From contig NZ_CP137640.1 of the NCBI RefSeq assembly GCF_036670025.1, forward strand, positions 4,684,001 through 4,748,000: 64,000 bases of DNA, given 5' to 3'. Each line of letters begins with the position of its first letter. Positions within the stretch are counted from its first letter, which is position 1. Shown one piece after another: positions 7,619 to 16,258 of the stretch. A model generated the notes under the pieces. It searched no databases and was not told where the DNA came from. It worked only from the letters and a program-made list of their open reading frames with translations. The DNA is from Bacillus_BD oryzisoli (GTDB lineage: Bacteria > Bacillota > Bacilli > Bacillales > Cytobacillaceae). The position numbers were made by a program, and so were the translations under genes.

Positions 7619-9781
7619 TTGGAAGAACAAAAGAAGCTATTTGCTTTAGACATTGGTACCCGCTCTGTTGTCGGAATCATATTAGAAGAAGTGAATCAGC
7701 AATCTTATCAAGTCATTGATATCTTAATGATAGAGCACTCGGAGCGGGCTATGCTTGATGGACAAATCCATGATGTAGTAGCTGTTGCCAATATTATTGC
7801 TGATATAAAAGAGAAACTTGAAAAAACACATGGACCGTTAAAAAAGGTAAATGTTGCCGCAGCAGGAAGAGCATTAAAAACAGAACGTGCGACTGTAACC
7901 GTCAATATCGCTGGAAAACCTATGATTCAAAAAGAAGATATCCTTCATTTGGAGTTAAGTGCCGTTCAACAGGCTCAAGCGGTTGTAGCCGAGAATCAGC
8001 AGAACCATGAAAACCATCACTATTATTATTGCGTTGGCTATTCTGTTTTAAATTATAAACTTGATCATGAGGAGATTGGGAACCTAATTGACCAACAAGG
8101 TAATGAGGCTTCCGTTGAAATTATCGCTACCTTTTTACCAAGAGTGGTCGTAGAGTCTTTAATCGCTGCTCTACATCGAGCAGATTTAGAAATGGAGGCA
8201 CTGACCCTTGAGCCGATTGCTGCCATTAATGTACTCATCCCTCCGTCAATAAGGAGATTGAACGTCGCCCTTGTTGATATTGGTGCAGGAACATCCGATA
8301 TTGCCATTACAGATATGGGAACTGTCATCGCATATGGAATGGTACCGATTGCCGGTGATGAAGTAACAGAGGAAATCAGCGATCAATACCTGCTGGATTT
8401 TCCGGTTGCAGAGCAGGTAAAAAGGGTATTATTGACCGAGCCTAGTCTTACAATTACAGATATTTTAGGTTTCAAAACCGAGGTTTTCAGGGAAGAAGTG
8501 ATTGCCAACATAACACCTGTTATTGATCACTTAGCTAAATCGATTTCTGATGAAATTTTGCGGTTAAATAATAATAAAGCACCGAAGGCAATTATGCTTG
8601 TTGGCGGCGGCAGCCTGACTCCTAACATTACACAAGCACTCGCTCAAAATATGAATCTTCCTGAAAATAGAGTAGCGATTAGAGACTTAAATGCCATTCC
8701 ATCTGTCTCGATTGCCGGCCATATTGATAAAGGTCCTGAATTAGTTACTCCGATTGGAATTGCCATAACGGCACAAAAATCACCTGTCCACTACCGAACT
8801 GTTTACGTCAATGAACAGCCGGTCCGCCTTTTTGAAGTGAATAAATTAACAACGGGCGACTGTCTGCTTGCAAGCGGAATTAAATTAAATAAGCTATACG
8901 GCAAACCTGGTATGGCCATGATCATTTCTCTTAATGGGCAAAATATTACGATACCAGGCGGACATGGGGAAGCACCCTTATTATATAAAAATGGTGCCTC
9001 AAGCAGTCTTGATGATCCAATCAAAAATGGCGATCAGCTGGAAGTCATCCCAGGAAAAGATGGAGAACAGCCGGTTGTCTATATTAAAGATTTACTGGAT
9101 GGAATTCCGCAAAAAACGGTTACGATCAATGGAACAGCATACACCGTATATGCGCAAGTTACATGCAATGGCCTTCCCGCTGATACAGAAAAACAGATTT
9201 CTGACCGTGACCATATTGAATGCAGGCTCCCAGAAACCATCGAACAATTACTTACCAGTTTGAACCTGCAAACAGAACTCGATAAATTACGTCCCTTTCA
9301 TATTAATCTAAATGGCAAGGAAACATTTATTCCTCCTTTTTCAGGAAAACTATTTCGAAATGGATTAGAGGTGAAATTAGGGAGTACCTATGAACATTTA
9401 GACGCTATCATCATCGAAAACAAAAAACAGCCAAAAGTGAGAGAACTGGCAGAGGTGAAACAAATTCTGCTTTCACAAAGCATCCCTGTATCTTATAATG
9501 GCAAACCGCTTACCATGACGAAAAGATTAACAGAGTTCAAAAGAAATCAAGTTGTACTTTCAGAGAATGATCTTATTTTAGATGGAGACCACATCGTTTA
9601 TGAACAAAGAAAAATGGAACCGTTCATCTTTCAGGATTTATTTCATCATGTTCAAATAAATCTGCCACAAAAAGCAACAGGCCGATTTACATTATTAAGA
9701 AATAATCAACAAACAACTTTTTTCGGAAAAATTGAACCCGGAGATGATTTAAGTATTGTGTGGCCCGTTACTAAAACGTGA
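7619..9781 (+). CDS. FtsA/PilM-family actin-like ATPase with five repeated C-terminal modules
   Basis: The 720-aa product starts at TTG 7619. The first 400 residues look like an FtsA/PilM fold: LFALDIGTRSVVG at the start, VDIGAGTSDIAI near 218 (phosphate 2 loop) and LVGGGSLTPN near 328 (adenosine motif). FtsA itself is about 420 aa. The extra 300 residues hold five similar modules near 432, 498, 558, 620 and 676, most with an hxhNG turn, a second NG turn and a closing GD before a beta strand. They resemble small beta-grasp units, but that is inference. No transmembrane segment is seen. It is annotated as an FtsA-like cell-division protein by resemblance only. It lies alone between aroA and ytxJ and ends in a strong terminator. 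Confidence 0.85.
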   Translation: MEEQKKLFALDIGTRSVVGIILEEVNQQSYQVIDILMIEHSERAMLDGQIHDVVAVANIIADIKEKLEKTHGPLKKVNVAAAGRALKTERATVTVNIAGKPMIQKEDILHLELSAVQQAQAVVAENQQNHENHHYYYCVGYSVLNYKLDHEEIGNLIDQQGNEASVEIIATFLPRVVVESLIAALHRADLEMEALTLEPIAAINVLIPPSIRRLNVALVDIGAGTSDIAITDMGTVIAYGMVPIAGDEVTEEISDQYLLDFPVAEQVKRVLLTEPSLTITDILGFKTEVFREEVIANITPVIDHLAKSISDEILRLNNNKAPKAIMLVGGGSLTPNITQALAQNMNLPENRVAIRDLNAIPSVSIAGHIDKGPELVTPIGIAITAQKSPVHYRTVYVNEQPVRLFEVNKLTTGDCLLASGIKLNKLYGKPGMAMIISLNGQNITIPGGHGEAPLLYKNGASSSLDDPIKNGDQLEVIPGKDGEQPVVYIKDLLDGIPQKTVTINGTAYTVYAQVTCNGLPADTEKQISDRDHIECRLPETIEQLLTSLNLQTELDKLRPFHINLNGKETFIPPFSGKLFRNGLEVKLGSTYEHLDAIIIENKKQPKVRELAEVKQILLSQSIPVSYNGKPLTMTKRLTEFKRNQVVLSENDLILDGDHIVYEQRKMEPFIFQDLFHHVQINLPQKATGRFTLLRNNQQTTFFGKIEPGDDLSIVWPVTKT

Positions 9782-9784
9782 TGA

Positions 9785-9823
9785 CGAAATAAAAAAGCAT
9801 CCAGTGGATGCTTTTTTATTTCG
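9785..9823. terminator. Bidirectional terminator overlapping the 3' end of ytxJ
   Basis: A perfect 18-bp inverted repeat (9785-9802 with 9806-9823) has a three-base loop and A/T-rich outer arms that give T-tracts in both directions. It serves the FtsA-like gene and ytxJ, and includes the ytxJ stop and last codon. Confidence 0.92.
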
Positions 9824-10145
9824 TGTGCTCTAATGAATCAGCTAACGACTTCTGATTAATATTTCGGTGTGAGGCATTCCAGACAGCCTTACTCTTAGTG
9901 AAAAGAATCGCTTGTGGTGACTCATGCTTGATTTGGAATGTCTCAGCAATATAATTGGATAATGGGCGTGCCTCTTGAACAGTTAAAAAGTATGTAGGAA
10001 CTGCCTGTTGTTCGGTTGTAAATGTTTCATATTCATCATATGCAGCCTGACTGATCGGGCATGTGATACTATGTTTTAAAACAAAAAGAGCCTCTTCTTT
10101 TTCTAATGCGTGATTGAATTCTTCTATTGAACTAAGTTTAATCAT
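9816..10145 (-). CDS. ytxJ: YtxJ, monothiol thioredoxin-like (bacilliredoxin-type) protein
   Basis: Thioredoxin-fold protein of 109 aa from the ATG at 10145. The family (bacillithiol-system YtxJ) carries one active cysteine, seen here as TCPIS near residue 29, where a classical thioredoxin would have CxxC. It is thought to act in bacillithiol-dependent redox repair of proteins. The start was chosen because GAGG lies six bases before ATG 10145; the frame also opens at GTG 10157. It is the last gene of ytxG-ytxH-ytxJ, a general-stress operon in B. subtilis. Confidence 0.9.
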   Translation of the reverse strand: MIKLSSIEEFNHALEKEEALFVLKHSITCPISQAAYDEYETFTTEQQAVPTYFLTVQEARPLSNYIAETFQIKHESPQAILFTKSKAVWNASHRNINQKSLADSLEHTK

Positions 10146-10187
10146 TTTTTTCCTCACTTCTCTTCTTACTGTTATATATAGAAGGAA

Positions 10188-10661
10188 CTATTTTGAATTG
10201 AATTTACTTTCTGTTTCGTCAAATGCTCTTTTGGTTTCCTCCAGCTTCTTTTGAATATCTGACTCAGAATGTGTAGTTTGTTCAAATAATTCATCAACTG
10301 GATTTGTCACCGGTTTCGTTTCAGCGTCAGTCGTTAACCCTTTCACTTTATTAACAAGGTCCACCGACTGCTCTGAGACTTTTTTTGAAATGGCAGTTGT
10401 TTTATCTTTTACTGTTGAAGTTAATTCATTTCCTTTTATTGATACTGATTCACGAATATGATCTGTTTTTTCTCTCAATAGGTATGCTTGATTATTCAAA
10501 TCACCCCTTAATTCTTTTCCTGATTTTGGCGCTAACAAAAGGGCTGTGAGAGAACCGACAGCTGCACCGATCAGTGTCCCGATCAGAAAATCCTTTGTAC
10601 TCATCCGTGAATCTGTTTTATCTTTTTTCAATTCATAATTCATTCTTTCGTTTCCAGCCAT
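10188..10661 (-). CDS. ytxH: YtxH-family general stress protein
   Basis: The 157-aa protein has a single glycine-rich hydrophobic helix (about residues 23-43, FLIGTLIGAAVGSLTALLLA) followed by PKSGKELR, the signature of the YtxH family, and then a long charged, probably coiled helical region. The likely topology is a short cytoplasmic end, a membrane anchor and a helical tail. Its biochemical function is unknown. The ATG at 10661 has an excellent AAGGAGG site. It is the middle gene of the ytxGHJ operon, with short gaps on both sides. Confidence 0.92.
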   Translation of the reverse strand: MAGNERMNYELKKDKTDSRMSTKDFLIGTLIGAAVGSLTALLLAPKSGKELRGDLNNQAYLLREKTDHIRESVSIKGNELTSTVKDKTTAISKKVSEQSVDLVNKVKGLTTDAETKPVTNPVDELFEQTTHSESDIQKKLEETKRAFDETESKFNSK

Positions 10662-10680
10662 TCATATGCCTCCTTATTCT

Positions 10681-11157
10681 CTAGTACCTTGCTCTCTCCT
10701 TCTTAAAATCATAACCTTCTTCAAGTGTACGTTCAGTATGTTTCTTTTGTTTTCTTTCCTGCCATTTATCCTTTAATTCAAAAATAATATTACTCCATTG
10801 TATGACCTGTGCCATTTTATCCTTATTTTCTTCAACCTGTTGGTTCATTGAATGTGTAATCGACTGTATCGAGCCGCTAAATTTCCGAACTGACTCGCCT
10901 ACATCCTTCACTGCAGCTACCACACTATTCAAATCTTCTGCTTTCTTTTGTACATCACTTGCGAGTTCGTTTGTTCTATGTAATAGAATGGTTGTTTCTT
11001 TTGTTACCCCTTCTAATTGCTGCTCCAAACCTGATAATGTCTTTGAAACATGATCAAGTGTACCCTGTAATGACTTTAAAGTTCTGGATAGAAAAACCAC
11101 TAAAATAAAAAAGGCAATAGCTATTATGGCTACACTTAAATATAAAATGATAATCAA
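10681..11157 (-). CDS. ytxG: YtxG, DUF948 membrane-anchored coiled-coil protein
   Basis: The N-terminus is one membrane helix (about 22 hydrophobic residues, IIILYLSVAIIAIAFFILVV), followed by a long amphipathic helix with heptad spacing (KSLQGTLDHVSKTLSGLEQQ and on). This is the usual form of DUF948 proteins. The start is uncertain: a GTG at 11169 lies directly on the GGGAGG site, so I prefer the TTG at 11157, eleven bases downstream of it. It is first in the ytxGHJ operon, which in B. subtilis is controlled by SigB and SigH. I could not find a well-spaced SigB promoter here. Confidence 0.88.
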   Translation of the reverse strand: MIIILYLSVAIIAIAFFILVVFLSRTLKSLQGTLDHVSKTLSGLEQQLEGVTKETTILLHRTNELASDVQKKAEDLNSVVAAVKDVGESVRKFSGSIQSITHSMNQQVEENKDKMAQVIQWSNIIFELKDKWQERKQKKHTERTLEEGYDFKKERARY

Positions 11158-11330
11158 ATTGACTGACACCTCCCTATCTTATTTATATATCCTCTACTAA
11201 CAGGATATAAACATAAAAACAAGCTTTCTTGGTCAAGAACCCACCTATATAAAAATCTTACCACACTCCAAAATACTTGCAATTCATAATCACTGATCCT
11301 AGTGTGAATTTTTCCATACCCTTGACAAAT

Positions 11331-11378
11331 AAAAAACGAAAGTATCATAAGACATTTTGTCTATTCAATACTTCCGCT
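11331..11378 (-). terminator. Terminator of murC
   Basis: An imperfect inverted repeat (around 11338-11354 and 11359-11375) is followed on the minus strand by GTTTTTTATTT. It lies just past the murC stop. Confidence 0.6.
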
Positions 11379-11387
11379 TCTGTTTTT

Positions 11388-12695
11388 CTAATTAAGCTGT
11401 TGCAGAGTTTTTTCATATGCAGCCTGAAACTTTTGAATATCTCCGGCTCCCATAAAAATAATCACGCTGTCATCGTGACTCTTTAAAGAAGACATATCTT
11501 CTTCTGTAATAATTTCCGACTCAGGTACCTTGGCCTGCAAATCCTGAATCGATAATTTGCCATGATTCTCACGGGCTGATCCAAATATTTCACATAAATA
11601 CGTTTTATCGGCAAGACTCAAGCTTTCAGCGAATTCCCCAAGGAACGCTTGCGTTCTTGAAAACGTATGAGGTTGAAAAACGGCCACAATTTCTTTTTCT
11701 GGATATTTTTGTCTTGCTGCATCGATTGTTGCTTTAATCTCGGTTGGATGGTGTGCATAATCATCAATTAAGATTTGTGATCCAGCTTTTTTTTCTGAAA
11801 AACGCCTTTTAACCCCTTCAAAATTCAATAATTGTTGACGTACGACTTCCTTGTCAATTCCTTCATAATGACAAAGGGTGATCACTGCTAAAGAATTTAA
11901 TATATTGTGATCCCCGAAGCTACTAATGGAGAACGTATCAAATAACGTATTTCGAATAAAAACATCAAAGGTTGTACCTTCTGTTGTTTTTACGACATTA
12001 CGTGCTTGAAAATCATTTTCTTCTCCGAAACCGTAAAACAATACAGGAACTTTTGCTTGAATTTTTTGTAAATGCTCATCATCGCCGCAGGCAATAATCC
12101 CCTTATTCACCTGCAAAGCCATCTCCTGGAAAGCCGCGCATACATCATCTATATTCGCAAAGTAATCAGGGTGGTCAAAATCAATATTGGTCATGATCGC
12201 ATAATCAGGGAAATACGATAAAAAGTGCCTGCGATATTCACATGCCTCAAACACAAAATATTCCGCATTCTCGTCCCCTTTACCAGTACCATCACCGATC
12301 AGATATGCAGTCGGTTTTTCTCCTGAAATGACATGAGCAAGCAATCCAGTTGTAGATGTTTTACCGTGCGCTCCAGTAACGGCAATACTTGAGAACCGTT
12401 TCATAAAATCACCTAAAAATCGGTGATAGCGTATAACCGGCAGACCTAGCTTCATTGCTTCTTGAATTTCTTCATTGGTATCAGGAAAAGCATTACCGGC
12501 AACAATCGTCATTCCAGGTTGAATATTTTCTTTTTGAAAAGGAAGGATCTTTATTCCTGATTGCTCAAGAGCAACTTGCGTAAAAAATCGTTTATCTACA
12601 TCGGAGCCTTGAACCTGAAAGTTCATGTCATGAAGAATTTGTGCGAGTGCACTCATTCCAGACCCCTTAATACCTACGAAATGGTAATTAGTCAT
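11388..12695 (-). CDS. murC: UDP-N-acetylmuramate--L-alanine ligase
   Basis: Adds the first amino acid of the peptidoglycan stem peptide, in the cytoplasm, using ATP. The 435-aa product shows the N-terminal Rossmann-type UDP-binding segment HFVGIKGSGM, the Mur-ligase ATP loop TGAHGKTSTT near 105, FEACEYRRHFL and the C-terminal DDYAHHPTEI. The frame opens at TTG 12710, but the GGAGG site lies inside that extension, so ATG 12695, eight bases after it, is the true start. As in B. subtilis, murC lies between ytxG and sftA. Confidence 0.96.
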   Translation of the reverse strand: MTNYHFVGIKGSGMSALAQILHDMNFQVQGSDVDKRFFTQVALEQSGIKILPFQKENIQPGMTIVAGNAFPDTNEEIQEAMKLGLPVIRYHRFLGDFMKRFSSIAVTGAHGKTSTTGLLAHVISGEKPTAYLIGDGTGKGDENAEYFVFEACEYRRHFLSYFPDYAIMTNIDFDHPDYFANIDDVCAAFQEMALQVNKGIIACGDDEHLQKIQAKVPVLFYGFGEENDFQARNVVKTTEGTTFDVFIRNTLFDTFSISSFGDHNILNSLAVITLCHYEGIDKEVVRQQLLNFEGVKRRFSEKKAGSQILIDDYAHHPTEIKATIDAARQKYPEKEIVAVFQPHTFSRTQAFLGEFAESLSLADKTYLCEIFGSARENHGKLSIQDLQAKVPESEIITEEDMSSLKSHDDSVIIFMGAGDIQKFQAAYEKTLQQLN

Positions 12696-12963
12696 ATAAA
12701 GAACCTCCAACCATCGTCTAACTGTAAAAACAGTATATGATTATTAATTAATTTTTGCTCATTATGCTTGATTATGAAGATATCCTGATAGAATGGACAT
12801 CCTAAACCGATATCTAATCATATTCAAACATTATATCACCATTAACATCTAAAGAAAACTTCATTATTTATTATTCATTAGAGTACATTCAATCATGTAC
12901 CCTATGTATGAGAGAAGGAAAAACAGCCCAGATGTCCATTCATCCCCTCTCATTCTAGTAGGC

Positions 12964-15900
12964 TTATAAGCTTTTATGTGCTATCTGTAAGGATTCTAAT
13001 TCCTCATCTGTAATGAATACATCTCTCGGCTTGCTTCCGCGTGATTCCGAAATATAACCGTGCTGCTCCATCATATCAATTAATCTAGCGGCCCGATTAT
13101 AGCCTATTTTAAATCGTCTTTGCAGCATGGAAGTAGACGCTCCGCCATTTTCAATGACAAACTCACATGCTTCATAGAAAAGTTCATCCTCAGCTTCATT
13201 CACTTCAGCCTTTTTCAGCAGCTCTTCTTGTTCGAATAAATAGTCAGGCTCCCCTTGCTTTCTGGCATGGGCTACCACATCATCAATTTCTTCGTCTGAA
13301 ACAAAAGTCCCTTGAAGTCGGATAGGCTTTGATGAGCCGTTTTCTAAAAATAGCATATCCCCTCTGCCAAGCAGCTTTTCGGCACCGCTCACATCGATAA
13401 TAGTCCGTGAGTCAACCTGTGATGACACAGAGAAAGCTATTCTTGTCGGAATATTAGCTTTGATTAATCCCGTAATGACGTCAACAGATGGTCTTTGTGT
13501 CGCGATGATCAGATGAATTCCACATGCACGTGCCTTTTGGGCAATTCGACAAATAGCCTCTTCCACATCTGCAGGCGACATCATCATTAAATCTGCCAAT
13601 TCATCAATAATAATGACAATGTACGGCAGTTTATCTGCATATTGCTTATGCTTTACAGCCAACTCATTAAAGCGTCCAATATCTCTAACACCCGTATGGG
13701 CAAATAATTCATAGCGCCGTTCCATTTCCTCAACAGCCCATTTTAACGCAGCTGTCGCAGCCTTAACATCCGTAATAACCGGGCTGACGAGATGCGGTAT
13801 ATGATTATACGGTGCCAATTCCACCATCTTCGGGTCGATCAGAAGCAGCTTTAAATCCTCCGGTTTCGCTTTGTACAGAAAACTTACAAGAATCGTGTTG
13901 ATACAGACACTTTTCCCTGAACCTGTGGCACCAGCGATTAAACCATGCGGCATTTTCCGCAGATCAGACACAATTGGTTTTCCGGAAATATCTAAGCCTA
14001 ATGCTGCTGTAAGCGGTGAGTCCTGGCGAATAAATTCTGGATTGCTAACAATTTCACTTAAATAAACCGGTCTGCTTTTATTATTAGGAACTTCAATGCC
14101 GATTGTGTGTTTACCTGGAATAGGGGCTTCTATACGAATGTCCCTTGCGGCGAGACTAAGTTTAATATCATCAGATAGATTCGTAATTTTATTGACTTTC
14201 ACACCAGGCTCTGGCTGTACTTCAAAACGTGTAACAGATGGTCCTTGTGTGACATTGACAACAGAAGCGCCAACATTAAAATTCTTTAAGGTTGTATTTA
14301 GCAGCTCTTTTTGCTCCTCAATCCATTGATCGTTTTCCTCGACGACTACAGGAGGTGTCAGCAGGTCAATGGAAGGGAATGAAAATTCATAGTTCTGATT
14401 CGTTTGTTCCTGAGCTTGATCCAGTTCATTGTCCTCATCGATTTGATTATGCTGCACTGTCTCTTCGATTGCTGCAGCAGTTTGTACGACTGGTTCATCT
14501 ATATTTGCTATGATTTGAAACGATTGATCTGCTATGACGACTTTATGATCATGATCTGTCTCTTGAGCAACCGCTTTTAGATTGGCTTGAACAGCTTGTT
14601 CAGTCTGGTTTTTTGTTCCCTCTAACTGTTGAGGCATCTCTCTTTCGACCTTCTCAACCTTTTTTCGCTCTCTTTCCATCAGCCTTAGCTTATCTTGATT
14701 AAGCATAATCACATTAAAAGGAATTGTTGAACGCACCGGCTCTTCTTCCTGACTTTCCATTGATTCTTCAGGCTCAGCTTGAATACTGTTCTCCGGTTCA
14801 ATTATTTCTCCTTTAATAATGTGATTCAGTAAAGACAGTTGTTCATCCTCTGTTAATTCTTCTTCATGGACTGATGCAGGTTCAGGTTCAATAGCGGCGG
14901 CTGCTTCCCTTTCTGCTGTTTCAGGTCTTTCAGGAATTAACTCTTGATCATCCGCTGTCTCAATCGTTTCTGGGATTAACTCCTGATCATCCGCTGTCTC
15001 AATCGTTTTTAGGATTAACTCTTGATCATCCGCTGTCTCAATCGTTTCTGGGATTAACTCCTGATCATCCGCTGTCTCAATCGTTTTTAGGATTAACTCT
15101 TGATCATCCGCTGTCACACTATTTTCGATTACCGCTTCTTCTCCATCTGGAGGAATATCAACATTTTCTTCCTTAGCCCCATGAATTTCTTCTTTAATAT
15201 GTACTGCTTGTTCATTATTGTCTGCCTTTATTACATCCTCGTCAATCACTTCTTGCACATTTATTTGTTGTGAGTCTTTTATTTTTAGAACCTCTTGCTC
15301 CATTTTTTGTTCAACCGGTATCTCAGCTTTTTGTTCCTTAAGTTTTACAACCGAAAGAGGTATCTCCTTGAGGTTAACTTGAGCCTTTGACAGACTTAAA
15401 TCCAGCGGATTAAACCTTTTCTCACCCGGTTTCACAATCACAGGAGCACCACCCCATGACTGCGAATAGCGATGATACAGCTCACGATTGATTGGATCCT
15501 TTTTCTCAATCGCTTCCAACTCAACCTCATGATGCAAGGAGCCTTTTCGTATGTCCGGCCGCTGCTTATAGCCAAAGATAGGCGAAGGGATATCTGTTGG
15601 TTTAAAAGGTCTTGAATTTTTATTTTCCTGTTCATCCATTCTTTGTCTGATAACAGGTTCATATTTTGCTTGATGGCTATGCCGCCTTGGTCGCTCGTTG
15701 CCGTGCCCTTGTCTACGCTCTTGCCTATGCTCTTGTCTACGCTCTTGTCTATGTTCTTGCCTATGCTCTTGTCTATGCTCTTGTCTATGTTCTTGCCTAT
15801 GCTCTTGACTGATTTCCTGTTCCTGTTTCAAAACAGAACGCCTTGGTCGATTTCTTACCTCTTTATTATCGTCAGGAACTAATGGAAATCGAAAGGCACC

Positions 15901-16065
15901 CTTTGGATATTGGTAGACAATTTTCGCATCTACTTCTTTTCCTATCTCTCGATTTTGCTTCGATTCTTGAGTCTTTTTTGTACTGCCGCGAATGTGTTCA
16001 CTGTCTTCATCTATATGTACTTCATCTTCTTTAAATAGGCGTAAGAACCTTTTTATCCAATTCAA
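12964..16065 (-). CDS. sftA: SftA, soluble FtsK/SpoIIIE-family DNA translocase
   Basis: Septum-located translocase that helps move chromosome ends away from the closing division septum. At 1033 aa it is somewhat longer than B. subtilis SftA (YtpS). It has no N-terminal membrane helices, which separates it from SpoIIIE. The long N-terminal linker is disordered and holds two tandem repeats: QEHR units (about 86-120) and 13-residue TADDQEL units (about 316-378). The motor follows: GATGSGKS near 711, LLLIDPKMVEL, and IIIDELADLMM near 818. A winged-helix gamma domain ends the protein (about 960-1030, GASTSMLQRRFKIGYNRAAR). The start is TTG 16065, with a modest AAAGAGTGA site. Confidence 0.94.
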   Translation of the reverse strand: MNWIKRFLRLFKEDEVHIDEDSEHIRGSTKKTQESKQNREIGKEVDAKIVYQYPKGAFRFPLVPDDNKEVRNRPRRSVLKQEQEISQEHRQEHRQEHRQEHRQEHRQERRQEHRQERRQGHGNERPRRHSHQAKYEPVIRQRMDEQENKNSRPFKPTDIPSPIFGYKQRPDIRKGSLHHEVELEAIEKKDPINRELYHRYSQSWGGAPVIVKPGEKRFNPLDLSLSKAQVNLKEIPLSVVKLKEQKAEIPVEQKMEQEVLKIKDSQQINVQEVIDEDVIKADNNEQAVHIKEEIHGAKEENVDIPPDGEEAVIENSVTADDQELILKTIETADDQELIPETIETADDQELILKTIETADDQELIPETIETADDQELIPERPETAEREAAAAIEPEPASVHEEELTEDEQLSLLNHIIKGEIIEPENSIQAEPEESMESQEEEPVRSTIPFNVIMLNQDKLRLMERERKKVEKVEREMPQQLEGTKNQTEQAVQANLKAVAQETDHDHKVVIADQSFQIIANIDEPVVQTAAAIEETVQHNQIDEDNELDQAQEQTNQNYEFSFPSIDLLTPPVVVEENDQWIEEQKELLNTTLKNFNVGASVVNVTQGPSVTRFEVQPEPGVKVNKITNLSDDIKLSLAARDIRIEAPIPGKHTIGIEVPNNKSRPVYLSEIVSNPEFIRQDSPLTAALGLDISGKPIVSDLRKMPHGLIAGATGSGKSVCINTILVSFLYKAKPEDLKLLLIDPKMVELAPYNHIPHLVSPVITDVKAATAALKWAVEEMERRYELFAHTGVRDIGRFNELAVKHKQYADKLPYIVIIIDELADLMMMSPADVEEAICRIAQKARACGIHLIIATQRPSVDVITGLIKANIPTRIAFSVSSQVDSRTIIDVSGAEKLLGRGDMLFLENGSSKPIRLQGTFVSDEEIDDVVAHARKQGEPDYLFEQEELLKKAEVNEAEDELFYEACEFVIENGGASTSMLQRRFKIGYNRAARLIDMMEQHGYISESRGSKPRDVFITDEELESLQIAHKSL
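14931..15117. repeat. Tandem 39-bp coding repeat in sftA
   Basis: About five copies of a 39-bp unit encode TADDQELIPETIE-like blocks in the linker of SftA. Copies alternate between ILK and IPE variants, so a 78-bp unit appears to have duplicated again. Confidence 0.9.
15705..15808. repeat. Tandem 12-bp coding repeat in sftA
   Basis: About eight copies of a 12-bp unit encode QEHR or QERR in a row within the disordered N-terminal linker of SftA. Confidence 0.9.
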
Positions 16066-16230
16066 ACTTTATCACTCTTTCTTTTCTCTCATTCTACCAT
16101 TCTTATTTTATCAGTAATTCCTAAAAATACGAGATAAATTAAAAGAATGATACTATGGTAAGATGAAATGGAAAATTCTGAAAGATAGAGACCTCTGTTA
16201 TGAATGTCTGCTTATGTCATTATACATGAC

Positions 16231-16258
16231 AAAAAAAAGAACCTTAATGGTCCTTTTC
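16231..16258 (-). terminator. Terminator of ytpQ
   Basis: Read on the minus strand, AAAGGACC pairs with GGTTCTTT (one GT pair) around a five-base loop, followed by a run of eight T. It overlaps the end of the ytpQ stop codon. Confidence 0.75.

Noticed and set aside
11316..11337. SigB-like promoter (GTTTTT and GGGTAT) upstream of ytxG
   Set aside because: The spacing is 10 bases instead of about 12-15, and the GTTTTT is the T-tract of the murC terminator. ytxGHJ is SigB-controlled in B. subtilis, but this site is not good enough.
11322..11350. Plus-strand TTGACA followed by TCATAA
   Set aside because: It points into the 3' end of murC with no plus-strand gene after it; likely chance within a terminator.
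14931..15117. CRISPR-like array of evenly spaced repeats
   Set aside because: The repeats are contiguous, in frame and coding, without variable spacers.
15643..15882. Plus-strand hydrophobic frame with leucine/methionine/proline repeats
   Set aside because: It is the exact antisense of the QEHR repeats in sftA and has no ribosome binding site.
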